Of a stretch of DNA of 64,000 nucleotides, positions 33,631 through 42,748 are shown piece after piece. Within the stretch, counting starts at the first letter, position 1. The number at the start of each line of letters is the position of its first letter. The position numbers were made by a program, and so were the translations under genes. The DNA comes from Pseudomonadota bacterium. Lineage in GTDB: Bacteria; Pseudomonadota; Gammaproteobacteria; Xanthomonadales; SZUA-38. The notes under the pieces are model-generated. The model saw only the letters and a program-made list of their open reading frames with translations, made no database searches and had not been told where the DNA came from. Where the stretch lies: assembly GCA_039033415.1 (NCBI GenBank), contig JBCCCR010000021.1, positions 1 through 64,000 of the forward strand, written 5' to 3'.

Positions 33631-36039
33631 ATGAGGCGATTCGCATTCATCGGGGTGGGCGCATTGCTGCCTCTTGCTGCGCTGGCGCAGGATCCAGCGC
33701 CGGATACGACAGATGGGGCACAGGAAGAGCTTCTGGACACCATCATTGTGCGTGGCGAGAAGATCGAACGGAGCCTGCAAGATACCGTCACCAGCGTTTC
33801 GGTGGTGACCCAGCAGGATATCCAGGACCTCAATATTGTCGATATCGAGGACGTGCTCCGGCGCGTTGGCAACGCGGGATTTGTAGCCACCGGCAGCGGC
33901 ACCAATGAGCAGTTCACCTTGCGCGGCGTGTCCTCACAGGGCGTAACGGCAGGGACGAACACGCCGGTCTCTACGCTTTATCTGGATGGTGCGGTGATCC
34001 CGAACCAGGCGGCTGGGGCGGCAATTTCCAACGCCTGGGATGTAACCCAGATTGAAGTGCTCCGAGGGGCGCAATCGACGGTTCAGGGCAGAAACTCATT
34101 GATTGGTGCGCTGTTTGTCCGAACGGCTGATCCAACCTATAGCTGGGGCGGCCGCGCACGCGCGACTTATGGCACCGATGGTAACTGGGAAACCTCGATC
34201 GCCGTCGGCGGGCCCCTCGTGGAGGACGAACTGGCGGTTCGTTTCACGGCCCAGCGCCTTGAAAACGATGGATTTGTGCGGCGCCTGGACGGCAGCAACG
34301 GGGACGAGGAAAGCAGCACTCTGCTCCGCGGCAAGTTACTTTGGGAGCCGGCGGGGATCCCTGGGCTCGAGTGGCGGCTGACGGCAACCTTAAGCGATGA
34401 GGACGACGGCAGCGCGCTGGTGTCTGCGGCTAACCCGGGCGATCGCATCCAAATCACCGACGTGGCGGCAGACATCGAGCGCGATCTTGCCGTGTTCAGC
34501 AGTGAACTCAACTATGAAATCAACGATCAATGGATCTTCACGTCCCTGAGCTCCTACGCGGATCTCGAAACGGATGAGATCAATGACTTTGATGGCCTAC
34601 CGGCGCTGGGCTTGCCGATAGCCCCGACTCGTCTGGATCGGCGGGACGAAAAGGACTGGCTGCAGGAGTTTCGTCTCCAGTTTGACAACGGTGACAATCT
34701 GCGTGGCCTGTTTGGTTTCTTGTACGCCGAGCGTCAGGCGAATGCTGCGACCCAGGTCAGCCAGGTATTTCCCGTCCCTCCGCTAGACCTTCGGCTGCTG
34801 GGACTGGATCAGGTATACCTCGGAGCCCTAGGTATTCCTACGCCGCCGACCGTGCCGTCCAATCTCGCCGACCCGCTGCTGCTCGGCACCTTTTTGCCGT
34901 TGACCACCGATTTCACCTTTGCACCCAAGTTCGACACGCTCGCGCTGTTTGCGGATGTGGAGTTTGACCTGACCGATCAGTGGACGGTTTCAGCGGGCTT
35001 CCGCTATGAGCAGGAGGACGCCAGCTTCCGAGGCACTCAGGTCAATCGGCTTCTGGAACAATCCGACATTCTTGCCGTGACGAGCGGTAATCCTGGGCTT
35101 GCGCCCGCGATCGCGCAGGGGCTTGGCGCTCTGGGAATCCCAGGCCCGCTCGCAGACGCGGCTGCGGGACCCATCGCAGGCTTCTATCCCGCCTTTGCTC
35201 AAGGGGCGCTGGCAGCGGCCTTTGGCAATCCTGACCCCTTAGGATTGGTCGATATCAGCCAGGAGGACGATTTCGATGTCTTCCTGCCGAAGTTTGTCGC
35301 CCGCTATGAGGTGAATGACGACATGTCGCTCGCGTTTTCTGCGCAGCGCGCCTATCGGCCTGGGGGGCTGGGTATTAATCCAGTCCAGTCTTTCATTTAC
35401 TCAGTCGATACCGAGTTTGCCTGGAACTATGAACTTGCCTTTCGCAGCACCTGGATGGATTCCCGAATCGTGTTCAATGCCAACCTGTTCCTGATCGACT
35501 GGGAAGATCAGCAGCTGGAGGTGCAGCTGACCCCAACGCCGCAGGATACGGTAGTGCTCAACGTCGGGGAGAGCGAGCTCTGGGGACTGGAGGCGCAGCT
35601 TTCTGCGCGCGTTACCGACAGCCTGCAAGTCTTTGGCACGCTGGGGCTGCTGGACACGGAGATTACGGACGATGCCCGGATGCCGGGGACGATTCCGACG
35701 GGGAACAGCCTGGTCGGAAACGAGTTTGCGTTTGCGCCCGATCTTACCGCCAACGTTGGCTTTACCTACAATCCGGTCGGGCGCTTTTCTGCAACGGTCG
35801 ACGTCAACTATCAGTCTGACAGCCAGCCTTTGCTGCCTAACTTTATCCTCGGCCGTGAAAACGATTCGCGAACGACGGTCAACGCGCGGTTGGGCTACGA
35901 CTTCACAGAGTTTTCGGTGTTCCTATTTGGCTCAAACCTGCTGGATGAGGACTACTTCGTCAACGCGGAGGCCGCCGGCGGCGCGGTGGTCATGGGCGAC
36001 CCCCGCGTCGTAGGTGCCGGCGTCACGCTGAGTTGGTAG
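33631..36039 (+). CDS. TonB-dependent receptor (controlled by the TetR-type operator)
   Basis: 802 aa from the ATG at 33631 (GAGGA six bases before); the longer upstream frame would run through the operator. Signal peptide 1-20 (LPLAALAQ). TonB-box-like LLDTIIVRGEK about 30-40. Plug (about 45-165): SVSVVTQQDIQDLNIVDIED, FTLRGVSSQGV, VTQIEVLRGAQSTVQGRNS. The barrel ends in GVTLSW. It is a close paralogue of the receptor at 37725-39830 (both have NxNxFxxDWEDQQxEVQL in the barrel). It overlaps the D-aminopeptidase-like gene by 7 bp, so the imported compound is probably that enzyme's substrate or its source. Confidence 0.92.
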   Translation: MRRFAFIGVGALLPLAALAQDPAPDTTDGAQEELLDTIIVRGEKIERSLQDTVTSVSVVTQQDIQDLNIVDIEDVLRRVGNAGFVATGSGTNEQFTLRGVSSQGVTAGTNTPVSTLYLDGAVIPNQAAGAAISNAWDVTQIEVLRGAQSTVQGRNSLIGALFVRTADPTYSWGGRARATYGTDGNWETSIAVGGPLVEDELAVRFTAQRLENDGFVRRLDGSNGDEESSTLLRGKLLWEPAGIPGLEWRLTATLSDEDDGSALVSAANPGDRIQITDVAADIERDLAVFSSELNYEINDQWIFTSLSSYADLETDEINDFDGLPALGLPIAPTRLDRRDEKDWLQEFRLQFDNGDNLRGLFGFLYAERQANAATQVSQVFPVPPLDLRLLGLDQVYLGALGIPTPPTVPSNLADPLLLGTFLPLTTDFTFAPKFDTLALFADVEFDLTDQWTVSAGFRYEQEDASFRGTQVNRLLEQSDILAVTSGNPGLAPAIAQGLGALGIPGPLADAAAGPIAGFYPAFAQGALAAAFGNPDPLGLVDISQEDDFDVFLPKFVARYEVNDDMSLAFSAQRAYRPGGLGINPVQSFIYSVDTEFAWNYELAFRSTWMDSRIVFNANLFLIDWEDQQLEVQLTPTPQDTVVLNVGESELWGLEAQLSARVTDSLQVFGTLGLLDTEITDDARMPGTIPTGNSLVGNEFAFAPDLTANVGFTYNPVGRFSATVDVNYQSDSQPLLPNFILGRENDSRTTVNARLGYDFTEFSVFLFGSNLLDEDYFVNAEAAGGAVVMGDPRVVGAGVTLSW

Positions 36040-37628
36040 CGCGAGGGCACAACCTGGGAGACGCGCTGGAGGCCGACGCTCGGAATTTGCTGGGACCGGC
36101 CCTTGCGGGTGGTGGGGGCGCCGCTATCAGCGTCTCTCAACAAGGGCGCATCAGGTTATCGAGCGGCTTCGGGTGGGCAGATACGGAGACGGCACAGCCG
36201 TTCACTCGCGACACGCGATTTCGCATCTGTTCGGTCACTAAACAGTTTGTCGCAACACTCATTGCGCTGGCGGCGCAGCGCGGCCTGCTCGATTGGGATC
36301 AGCCGATGGCAGATCATTTGCCCGCTTACCGTGACGATGAATGCCAGCCGACGCTGCGCCATCTGGCCAGTAACCAAAGCGGCATCTGTGACTATTGGTG
36401 CCAGGCGATGCTAACCGGTGCGACGGCCGATTCGACGTTTCGTAGCGAGGACGCACAGCGCCTGCTGAAACCGCCGCTCAGCTTTATGTTCCCGCCGGGT
36501 TCCGCGTTTGCGTACAGCAACACCAACTTTGCGCTGCTGGGTAATGTGGCGGAGCGCGTCTACGGTCAGCCGCTCAGCGAGATCCTCAGGGACGAGATCT
36601 TTGAGCCGCTGAAGATGAATCGCAGCTTGCTGGCTCCCGTTACGAGCGCGAAACTCGAGGGCCTGGCAACCGGCTATGAATACGCACCGGACGGCCGCCG
36701 AGTTCCGTGCACGGTCGATATCGAATGGTTTGGTGATGCGGGTATCGTCAGCACGCTTGCGGATCTGGAACGTTGGAACCAGGTCTTCGAAGAGCCGGAA
36801 CATCCCTTAAACGCCGCGGTGCGTTCGCTGACGGAACCCCTCCGATACACCGACGGGCGTGTTGCTCCCTATCGGCTGGGGATTCGGGTTGGCCAGCTCG
36901 ATGAAGACACGACTGAAACCCACCACGGCGCGCTGCGCGGTTGGCGCATGGTTCGCCTGCGCCTCCCTGATCAAGCCTTAAGTGTGCTGGTCCTGTTTAA
37001 CCATATGTCTGACCCAGGGCCTATCGCTGAAAATCTGGCGCGGCTGGCGCTGGGGCGGTCAGTTCGATCGCCGGAACAAACGGTGATGGGCGATTCGAAG
37101 CGGTGGTTCTCTTCCAACCAAAAGCTGCTTGTGGGGATAGGTGAGCAGCACAACCGCCGTGAGGTCTCGTGCGGCGGGCGCACCGACAGACTGTTCGCTA
37201 CGGACGATGCGTTAGTTTTTGAGTCCCCCAGCCGGGACGTTGAGCTGAGTCTTACCAAACCGCCTTCACTGCTTTACCGGGCGGATAACCATCGTTTGTC
37301 GTTGGAGCCAGTCGTGGAGACGCCGGCTGACCGCTATGACTATCTGGGCAGCTACCACTCCCCGAAGCTGGATACGACTGTCCTTGTGGAGTTCGATCGG
37401 ACGATTCGATTCCTGGGTCCTCTCGGCAGTACACCTGCGTTAAAGGTCATACCCGTCAGCGAAGACCTGTGGCTTCTGCCCTGCTACCGAGCGCTAGACC
37501 ATCACCCCCCGGGAGAATTCACGCTCAAGTTTGAGCGCACCGGTCAACGCGTCACCTCCCTCAGCATCAGCTGCTGGCTCGCCAGGTCAGAGGTGTTTGT
37601 TCGCCGAAGTGGAGATGCTGACGACTAA
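36033..37628 (+). CDS. D-aminopeptidase-like serine peptidase (DAP, S12 family)
   Basis: 531 aa, near the length of Ochrobactrum DAP. Catalytic Ser67-x-x-Lys70 (CSVTKQ), Tyr161-Ser-Asn163 and His298-Gly-Ala after His297 (HHGALRGW). In DAP the Ser-Tyr spacing is 91 and the Ser-HxG spacing is 225; here they are 94 and about 230-231, and the His-x-Gly element replaces the usual Lys-Thr-Gly. Two C-terminal beta-barrel-like regions (about 345-531) fit DAP domains B and C. DAP releases N-terminal D-residues from peptides. No signal peptide was seen. The TTG start at 36033 lies inside the receptor's last codons. It may instead be an esterase of the same fold. Confidence 0.8.
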   Translation: MVARGHNLGDALEADARNLLGPALAGGGGAAISVSQQGRIRLSSGFGWADTETAQPFTRDTRFRICSVTKQFVATLIALAAQRGLLDWDQPMADHLPAYRDDECQPTLRHLASNQSGICDYWCQAMLTGATADSTFRSEDAQRLLKPPLSFMFPPGSAFAYSNTNFALLGNVAERVYGQPLSEILRDEIFEPLKMNRSLLAPVTSAKLEGLATGYEYAPDGRRVPCTVDIEWFGDAGIVSTLADLERWNQVFEEPEHPLNAAVRSLTEPLRYTDGRVAPYRLGIRVGQLDEDTTETHHGALRGWRMVRLRLPDQALSVLVLFNHMSDPGPIAENLARLALGRSVRSPEQTVMGDSKRWFSSNQKLLVGIGEQHNRREVSCGGRTDRLFATDDALVFESPSRDVELSLTKPPSLLYRADNHRLSLEPVVETPADRYDYLGSYHSPKLDTTVLVEFDRTIRFLGPLGSTPALKVIPVSEDLWLLPCYRALDHHPPGEFTLKFERTGQRVTSLSISCWLARSEVFVRRSGDADD

Positions 37629-37635
37629 ACCTGAT

Positions 37636-37666
37636 TCGTATACAAAAATATTAAATTTGTATGCGA
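37636..37666 (+). promoter_or_regulatory. Tandem GntR-type operators before a TonB receptor
   Basis: TCGTATACAA (37636-37645) matches 9 of 10 and TTGTATGCGA (37657-37666) 8 of 10 positions of TTGTATACAA. Their centres are 21 bp apart, two helical turns, which suits binding of two dimers. The receptor starts 58 bp further. Confidence 0.65.
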
Positions 37667-37724
37667 GAGTTGTTCGGAGTAGCATCAGAATGCGAACGAT
37701 TCCCATTGAGTACAGGAGCTGACC

Positions 37725-39830
37725 ATGCCTCATCAACCGAATCCGCCCGCTCTAGCGGGTATTTTGCTCGCCCTATTCACCGTCGACGGCGCCGTTGCGC
37801 AAGATGACGGGACGCTAGATGAAATTGTGGTCTACGGCGAAAAGTCCGCGAAGACCCTTCAGGACACTCAGGCCAGCGTTGCCGTTATTACGGCGGACGA
37901 TATCGTGCAGCGAGATATTCAAAGCTTCCGGGACGCATTTCGGCTGTTTGGTAACGTGATTGATGCCGACTGGGCTGACGCCGGGTTTGTCATCCGTGGT
38001 GTGAATAGCGAGGGCCTGACACCGGGCGGGCAACCGCTGGCGGCGATTTATCTCGACGGCGCCCAGCAGACGGTTCAGGGGGCCCGACGAGGCGGGCGTG
38101 GTCTTTGGGACGTCCAGCAGGTCGAGGTGTATCGGGGCCCGCAGTCCACCTTAAGTGGCCGCGCTTCGTTGGCAGGCGCGATCTATGTACGCTCGAAGGA
38201 TCCCACTCAGGAGTGGGACTTCCGGGCGCGGATTACGGGCGGATCGGACGATAATCGGGAAGGCGCTATCGCTTTCGGTGGACCGATCAACGACATTCTG
38301 AGCTTTCGCATTGCCGCTGAATACCAATCCCGGGAAAGCGATCTGAACTATCCGGGCTATGAGCGGTTCGTTCGCTTCGATAACTTTATCGAAGATGAGT
38401 ACAAGAATATTCGCGGTAAGCTGCTGGCCGACTTTGGCGACACGCGTGCGCTGTTGACGATCTCCACAGCCGAGGACTCACCGCTTTACGACGATATTGC
38501 CGGCCCGGGTCTTGGCTTCGAATATAGCGAGCGCCGCGGTGATCTGAACGCCTCACTGCCGTTTTTTCAGGAAAACCGTGAAGCTGACAACGATACGGCT
38601 TCACTGGAAATCACCCATGACATGGGCGGGCCGCTGACCTTCACGTCGCTCACCTCCTACAACCAGACAGACCTTGAGGTGCCCTCCATCAACGAAGGTA
38701 CGCCGGGCGAGGTGTTTACGACGCTGGGGTTTGATGACCAGGAACTGATCACCCAAGAGTTTCGACTCAACAGCGACGGGGAACGCAACTGGGTAGCCGG
38801 CTTTTACTATTCTCAGGAAGACACCACCAGCTTCCGTCGCCGCTCGACCTTTTTTGGTGGCGGCCGGGAGGACGTTTCCAATCAGACCTTCGATCTGAAG
38901 AACTACGCCCTGTTTGGCGAAATCAACTGGCCGTTTGCCCGGGACTGGACCGCCGTTGTTGGTGGCCGCATCGATCGGGTTGAGACAGACGCCGACATCA
39001 GCTTTTCGCGGGATAATTTCAACCCGGAGGCGGCCGATATTTTTGTGACCGGTCGTTCAGAAGCCAATGAGACAAATTTCTTGCCCAAGGTTGGGGTGGA
39101 ATGGGAGTTCGCGGACGACCGCTCCCTGGGGCTGACCGTTCAGCGTGGTTTTCGCATTGGCGGCGCGGGCGTCGACTCTGTTGACGGTACGCCGTTTGAA
39201 TTCGATGCCGAATACACCTGGACGACGGAGCTGGCCTACCGCAGCGTGATCGCTGACGGTCGAGCGACCCTCAACGCGAATGTGTTTTATACCGACTGGG
39301 AAGACCAGCAGGTAGAAGTGCAGCTTGTACCCGGCGACTTTACCTCGGCGGTGACTCTGAACGCGGGCGAATCATCGCTCTATGGCGCTGAGCTGGAAAG
39401 TCAGATCACCTTTTCCGACAGCCTGACGGGGTTTGTCTCGCTGGGGCTGCTGAACACGGAGTTCGACAGCTTCGTGAGCACCGCTGGCGATTTTACGGGC
39501 CTCGACTTTCCCGAGTCGCCCGACCTTACCCTGGCCTTCGGGCTGGATTACAACCACAACAGCGGCTTTTTCACCGGCTTCGACGCCAAGCACGTGTCGG
39601 AATATCTGGCGCGCGACCTGCAAAACGCGCCGGTTGATGAGGTGGGCGATTACTTCGTGGTGAACCTTCGAGCCGGTTACCGCAACGATCGCTGGACGCT
39701 GACGGTATTCGCCGACAATGCCTTTGACGAAGAGTATTTCGTCTATCGAGATGTGATCGGCGACTTCGACTGCTGCGCCTCGCTCGGGCTGCGCCGGCTC
39801 ACCGGCGCCACGCTCACCTTCAACTACTGA
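37725..39830 (+). CDS. TonB-dependent receptor, paralogue of 33631-36039
   Basis: 701 aa. AGGAG ahead of the ATG at 37725 supports the start. Signal peptide 1-25. TonB-box-like DEIVVYGEK, then plug SVAVITADDIVQRDIQSF, FVIRGVNSEGL, VQQVEVYRGPQSTLSGRAS. The barrel contains LNANVFYTDWEDQQVEVQL, nearly the same as its paralogue, and ends in LTFNY. It carries the GntR-type operators while its paralogue carries the TetR-type operator, so the two may take up related compounds under different signals. It converges on the DUF819 gene and overlaps it by 11 bp. Confidence 0.92.
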   Translation: MPHQPNPPALAGILLALFTVDGAVAQDDGTLDEIVVYGEKSAKTLQDTQASVAVITADDIVQRDIQSFRDAFRLFGNVIDADWADAGFVIRGVNSEGLTPGGQPLAAIYLDGAQQTVQGARRGGRGLWDVQQVEVYRGPQSTLSGRASLAGAIYVRSKDPTQEWDFRARITGGSDDNREGAIAFGGPINDILSFRIAAEYQSRESDLNYPGYERFVRFDNFIEDEYKNIRGKLLADFGDTRALLTISTAEDSPLYDDIAGPGLGFEYSERRGDLNASLPFFQENREADNDTASLEITHDMGGPLTFTSLTSYNQTDLEVPSINEGTPGEVFTTLGFDDQELITQEFRLNSDGERNWVAGFYYSQEDTTSFRRRSTFFGGGREDVSNQTFDLKNYALFGEINWPFARDWTAVVGGRIDRVETDADISFSRDNFNPEAADIFVTGRSEANETNFLPKVGVEWEFADDRSLGLTVQRGFRIGGAGVDSVDGTPFEFDAEYTWTTELAYRSVIADGRATLNANVFYTDWEDQQVEVQLVPGDFTSAVTLNAGESSLYGAELESQITFSDSLTGFVSLGLLNTEFDSFVSTAGDFTGLDFPESPDLTLAFGLDYNHNSGFFTGFDAKHVSEYLARDLQNAPVDEVGDYFVVNLRAGYRNDRWTLTVFADNAFDEEYFVYRDVIGDFDCCASLGLRRLTGATLTFNY

Positions 39831-40926
39831 GCACTCGACTGATCGCAACACCCAGAAAACTGGCGACTACGTAGCCGAACACGCCGCACAGCACCGCGGG
39901 ACTGACGAGTCCCGGCCAACCCCGACTCGCCGCCATGCCGGCGGCGGGCGCCGGACCGAGCACGCAAGCGTTGGAGGCGACAATCAGGTACTCCAGAGGC
40001 CAGCCGAAGAGTCGCCCGGCAGCACCGAGAATGATCGCGTGAAGTACAACAATCACTGCCGCAAACGCCAGGAGCTGCATCGCTGAACCGGTGAGTGCGC
40101 CCAGGTCTGCACCTGCGCCGATGACAAAAAAGAACGGTAACAGGAGCATGGACCCGATCGGAAAAGCACCCGACATCGCGGCAGCCTGCCGGGGAAAGAG
40201 CGTCGCCAGGACCACCGTAAGCAGCGTAATCCACAGGAGCTGCATGGAGTAGCCGCCGCTGGCCCAGTCGAACAGGTAGCCCAAACCGCCGATCACGCCA
40301 GCCGCCACCAGCGCCAGGAAAGTACCCGGCGACAGAACTTTAGCCGCTGGCTGTTGGTCTTGGGTAACGGTTTCGGCGTGTACACCGCCCCGCGCAAACC
40401 AGCGGCCTAGAGCCTCATTGCCCGCCGCGACACCAAGCAAACCGAGGTAAATCACGCTAATCACGTTGTCGGCTGCCAGCGCCGCGCCCAGCGTGTCCGA
40501 AGCGGAAAATCCGGTGAGCTGACTGACGGAGACGAAATTCACCGAACCGCCGATGTAGGTGGCGGCAAAAACCCCGGCCAGCGCTCCTTGCTCTGGGCCC
40601 AGGGACATCAGGGCCGTCGCCACGATAACGCCAACCATGGTTGCAACGGCACCGGTGCAAAAAACTACGAGAAGGCGTCCGCCGTCGCGAGCAATGCGCT
40701 TTAGGTCCGCCTGAACGAGGAGCAGGGGAATGGCAAGCGGCACCAGGAAGGCTGCCGCCCACGTATAGCTGGGGTGCCCATGGGGAACGACATTCAGATT
40801 GGCGAGCAACGCGGCCAGGATCAGTACCACCATGATGGGGGACAAGAGCTTTCCGATCCGAGTTTTCCCGAGCTGCCAGCTTAAGCCGCAGGTGGCGAGC
40901 ATCATGATCGGCACTGCCCAACCCAT
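39820..40926 (-). CDS. DUF819 family membrane protein
   Basis: 368 aa using the ATG at 40924-40926, three bases after the stop of the racemase-like gene; a GTG 14 codons earlier is possible. About ten to eleven hydrophobic helices. A characteristic AGVFAATYIGGSVNFVSVSQ loop and a second polar one NACVLGPAPAAGMA mark the DUF819 family, which has no proven substrate and, in my recollection, often lies near dipeptide epimerases and peptidases. A transporter for a peptide or organic acid is inferred. It is the last gene of the tetR operon. Confidence 0.85.
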   Translation of the reverse strand: MGWAVPIMMLATCGLSWQLGKTRIGKLLSPIMVVLILAALLANLNVVPHGHPSYTWAAAFLVPLAIPLLLVQADLKRIARDGGRLLVVFCTGAVATMVGVIVATALMSLGPEQGALAGVFAATYIGGSVNFVSVSQLTGFSASDTLGAALAADNVISVIYLGLLGVAAGNEALGRWFARGGVHAETVTQDQQPAAKVLSPGTFLALVAAGVIGGLGYLFDWASGGYSMQLLWITLLTVVLATLFPRQAAAMSGAFPIGSMLLLPFFFVIGAGADLGALTGSAMQLLAFAAVIVVLHAIILGAAGRLFGWPLEYLIVASNACVLGPAPAAGMAASRGWPGLVSPAVLCGVFGYVVASFLGVAISRVLSS

Positions 40927-40928
40927 GC

Positions 40929-41978
40929 TCAGGTGTCCGGGTTCAGCGCAGTCACCTTGATTGGACACGCGAGGGTCCGCTGACCCGGCTCCCCACGCGG
41001 CACGCCGCGGTGGCGCATTTGCGGGTCGGCAAAAGCCTCCTCAAGATTGAGGACCGGCGTTGCGCAAGCATCGATGGTCAGCAGCCGCTCGGTCCAGTAG
41101 TCCCGCGGCTGGCTCCGAAATAAGTCGGTCAGTGCAGCGCGAAGCGCCGCACCCTGCTCACCCCGCCCGAGGGGCAGCTGCATCAGGTCCGGTCGCTCCA
41201 CCGCCTGGCAAAACGCTAGCCAGAACTTTGGCTCGAGCGCGCCGAGGGCAAAACAGCGCCCGTCGGCACAGACGTAAACGTCGTAGTTTGGCAGGCCGCC
41301 GTTTAGCGCTTCGTCCCCGCGCCGCGGGATTTCTCCTGACGTATTCCAGCCAGCTACCGCCACGGACAGCAGGGCCATGGATGCGTCGGCCATGCCAACA
41401 TCCACGTGACTGCCCTGACCGGTCGTTTTAGCTTTCAGCAGCGCTGAAACGACGCCAAGCGCAAACGTCAGGCCCCCGGCGGCCTGGTCGGCAAGCTGGA
41501 TGTTGATGAGGGAAGGCCGCTCCTGATTGCGCCCAAACTGATCCAGTGCGCCGCTGAGCGCAAGGTAGTTCAGGTCGTGCCCGGCGCGGTTCCGATAGGG
41601 GCCTGTCTGACCGTAGCCGGTGAGCGAACCGAGCACGAGGGCCGGGTTGATCTTGTGCAGGGCCGGCAACGCGAGGCCCATCGCCTCCAGTACGCCCGGG
41701 CGAAAAGACTCCAGCAGCGCGTGGGATTCGGCAACCAGCGCACGCAGTTCTTCAAGACCCTCTTCCGAACGAAGATCCAGCGACACAACGCGCTTTTGGG
41801 AGTTAAGCAGCTGGTACAGCGCGGGGTTGAGGTTCCGCGCGTAGTCGCCGTTCGGTCCGGACTCCACCTTGATCACCTCGGCGCCCAGACTGGCCAAGTA
41901 GTGCGTGGCGAAAGGCCCAGGCAGCAGCCGGGTAAGATCGACGATACGAATGCCGGACAGAGGGCCAGCGTTGGTCAT
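40929..41978 (-). CDS. Alpha-methylacyl-CoA racemase-like CoA-transferase family III protein
   Basis: 349 aa. The signature NRAGHDLNYLALSG holds His134 and Asp135, and Asp164 is in QLADQAAGG; the His-Asp spacing of 30 is the same as His126/Asp156 in mycobacterial MCR. This separates racemases from formyl-CoA transferase types, which use a nucleophilic Asp. The family interconverts 2R and 2S 2-methylacyl-CoA esters so that the S form can be oxidised. It overlaps tetR by 4 bp (ATGA) and lies opposite an acyl-CoA dehydrogenase of the branched/long-chain type. This points to a methyl-branched substrate. Confidence 0.85.
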   Translation of the reverse strand: MTNAGPLSGIRIVDLTRLLPGPFATHYLASLGAEVIKVESGPNGDYARNLNPALYQLLNSQKRVVSLDLRSEEGLEELRALVAESHALLESFRPGVLEAMGLALPALHKINPALVLGSLTGYGQTGPYRNRAGHDLNYLALSGALDQFGRNQERPSLINIQLADQAAGGLTFALGVVSALLKAKTTGQGSHVDVGMADASMALLSVAVAGWNTSGEIPRRGDEALNGGLPNYDVYVCADGRCFALGALEPKFWLAFCQAVERPDLMQLPLGRGEQGAALRAALTDLFRSQPRDYWTERLLTIDACATPVLNLEEAFADPQMRHRGVPRGEPGQRTLACPIKVTALNPDT

Positions 41979-42643
41979 GACTGGCCCTGGTCGCCGGGCC
42001 AGGCAGGCCGGGGCGGTTTCTCGGGGAGCTCATTGCGCAGCTTTAGCTGGCTCGACATCATTTCGATCCACAGAGAGATAAAACGGTCAAAGTAATCGGG
42101 CTGGTCTGCCAGCGGCAGGTCCATGGCCATGCCCCGAAACAGCCACTGTGTCAGCATCACCAAGTCGGCCGGATCCTGTGTTCCCTGGCCTTCAAAGTAA
42201 TGTCCCGCGGATTGGCGCAGCGTGGTGACGTAGGCCATCGCTAACGGGTGAAAGATTCGCGCGAGCGTGTCGTCGGAGCGCGAGGCCACCGCGAGTTCGA
42301 TGAAGATGTCCGCTTCCGGTTGCTTGAAAACGTCCTGCCACGCCGCCCGGAACATCCGTGCCAGGGTCTCGCGTTCGCCAGAGGTGCTTTGTGTCGCCTT
42401 TCCGAGCCGGCGATAGGCTGCTCGCATCAGCTGCTCCGCTGCATCGCGAAAAAGATCGGCCTTGCTGGGGTAATGATGCAGATAGGCGCCGCGGGATACC
42501 CCTGACTCTGCCAAAACTCGACTGACGGTCGTGCCGGCGTAGCCGTGCTGCTGGAGGCAGCGCAACGTGCCCTGGATGATCTTTTCACGCGTCTCTCGAC
42601 TTCGCTCGGCCTGAGTTCGACCGGCGGGTTGGCTTGCCGACAT
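41975..42643 (-). CDS. TetR-family regulator of the acyl-CoA genes
   Basis: 222 aa. The ATG at 42641-42643 has an excellent GAGGAAAG ribosome binding site; the longer frame runs through the operator and is rejected. The DNA-binding domain (about 10-65) has TREKIIQGTLRCLQQHGYAGTTV and SGVSRGAYLHHYPSKADLF, the canonical TetR helix-turn-helix. The ligand domain is not assignable. The palindrome at 42719-42738, in the divergent promoter shared with the acyl-CoA dehydrogenase, is its most likely operator. The same palindrome occurs at two other promoters, 9 and 19 kb away. The ligand may be an acyl-CoA. Confidence 0.92.
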   Translation of the reverse strand: MSASQPAGRTQAERSRETREKIIQGTLRCLQQHGYAGTTVSRVLAESGVSRGAYLHHYPSKADLFRDAAEQLMRAAYRRLGKATQSTSGERETLARMFRAAWQDVFKQPEADIFIELAVASRSDDTLARIFHPLAMAYVTTLRQSAGHYFEGQGTQDPADLVMLTQWLFRGMAMDLPLADQPDYFDRFISLWIEMMSSQLKLRNELPEKPPRPAWPGDQGQS

Positions 42644-42718
42644 GTGCGTTCTTTCCTCTACCTTTGCCCGAAGCGTCGCCATCATACCGTTGACCGCACT
42701 GCCGGGATTGCGGAATAA

Positions 42719-42738
42719 TACAGTACAACCGTACTGTA
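42719..42738. promoter_or_regulatory. TetR-type operator, copy 3, in the tetR/dehydrogenase divergent promoter
   Basis: TACAGTACAACCGTACTGTA has two perfect 8-bp arms and a 4-bp centre. It lies 76 bp before tetR and 11 bp before the dehydrogenase ATG, so bound protein could block both. Confidence 0.88.
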
Positions 42739-42748
42739 AATAAATTCG

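Noticed and set aside
33398-33646. An 82-codon minus-strand frame between two operons
   Set aside because: It covers the TetR operator and a ribosome binding site of the opposite strand and has no coding character.
23648-37628. Microcystin degradation (mlr) genes
   Set aside because: Beta-lactamase-fold hydrolases recall MlrB, and the D-Glu genes would fit, but no MlrA-like CAAX peptidase or MlrC-like M81 peptidase is present in the window.
40929-41978. Reading the family III protein as a plain CoA-transferase
   Set aside because: The AGHDLNY motif and His-Asp spacing are those of alpha-methylacyl-CoA racemases, and the usual nucleophilic Asp motif is absent.
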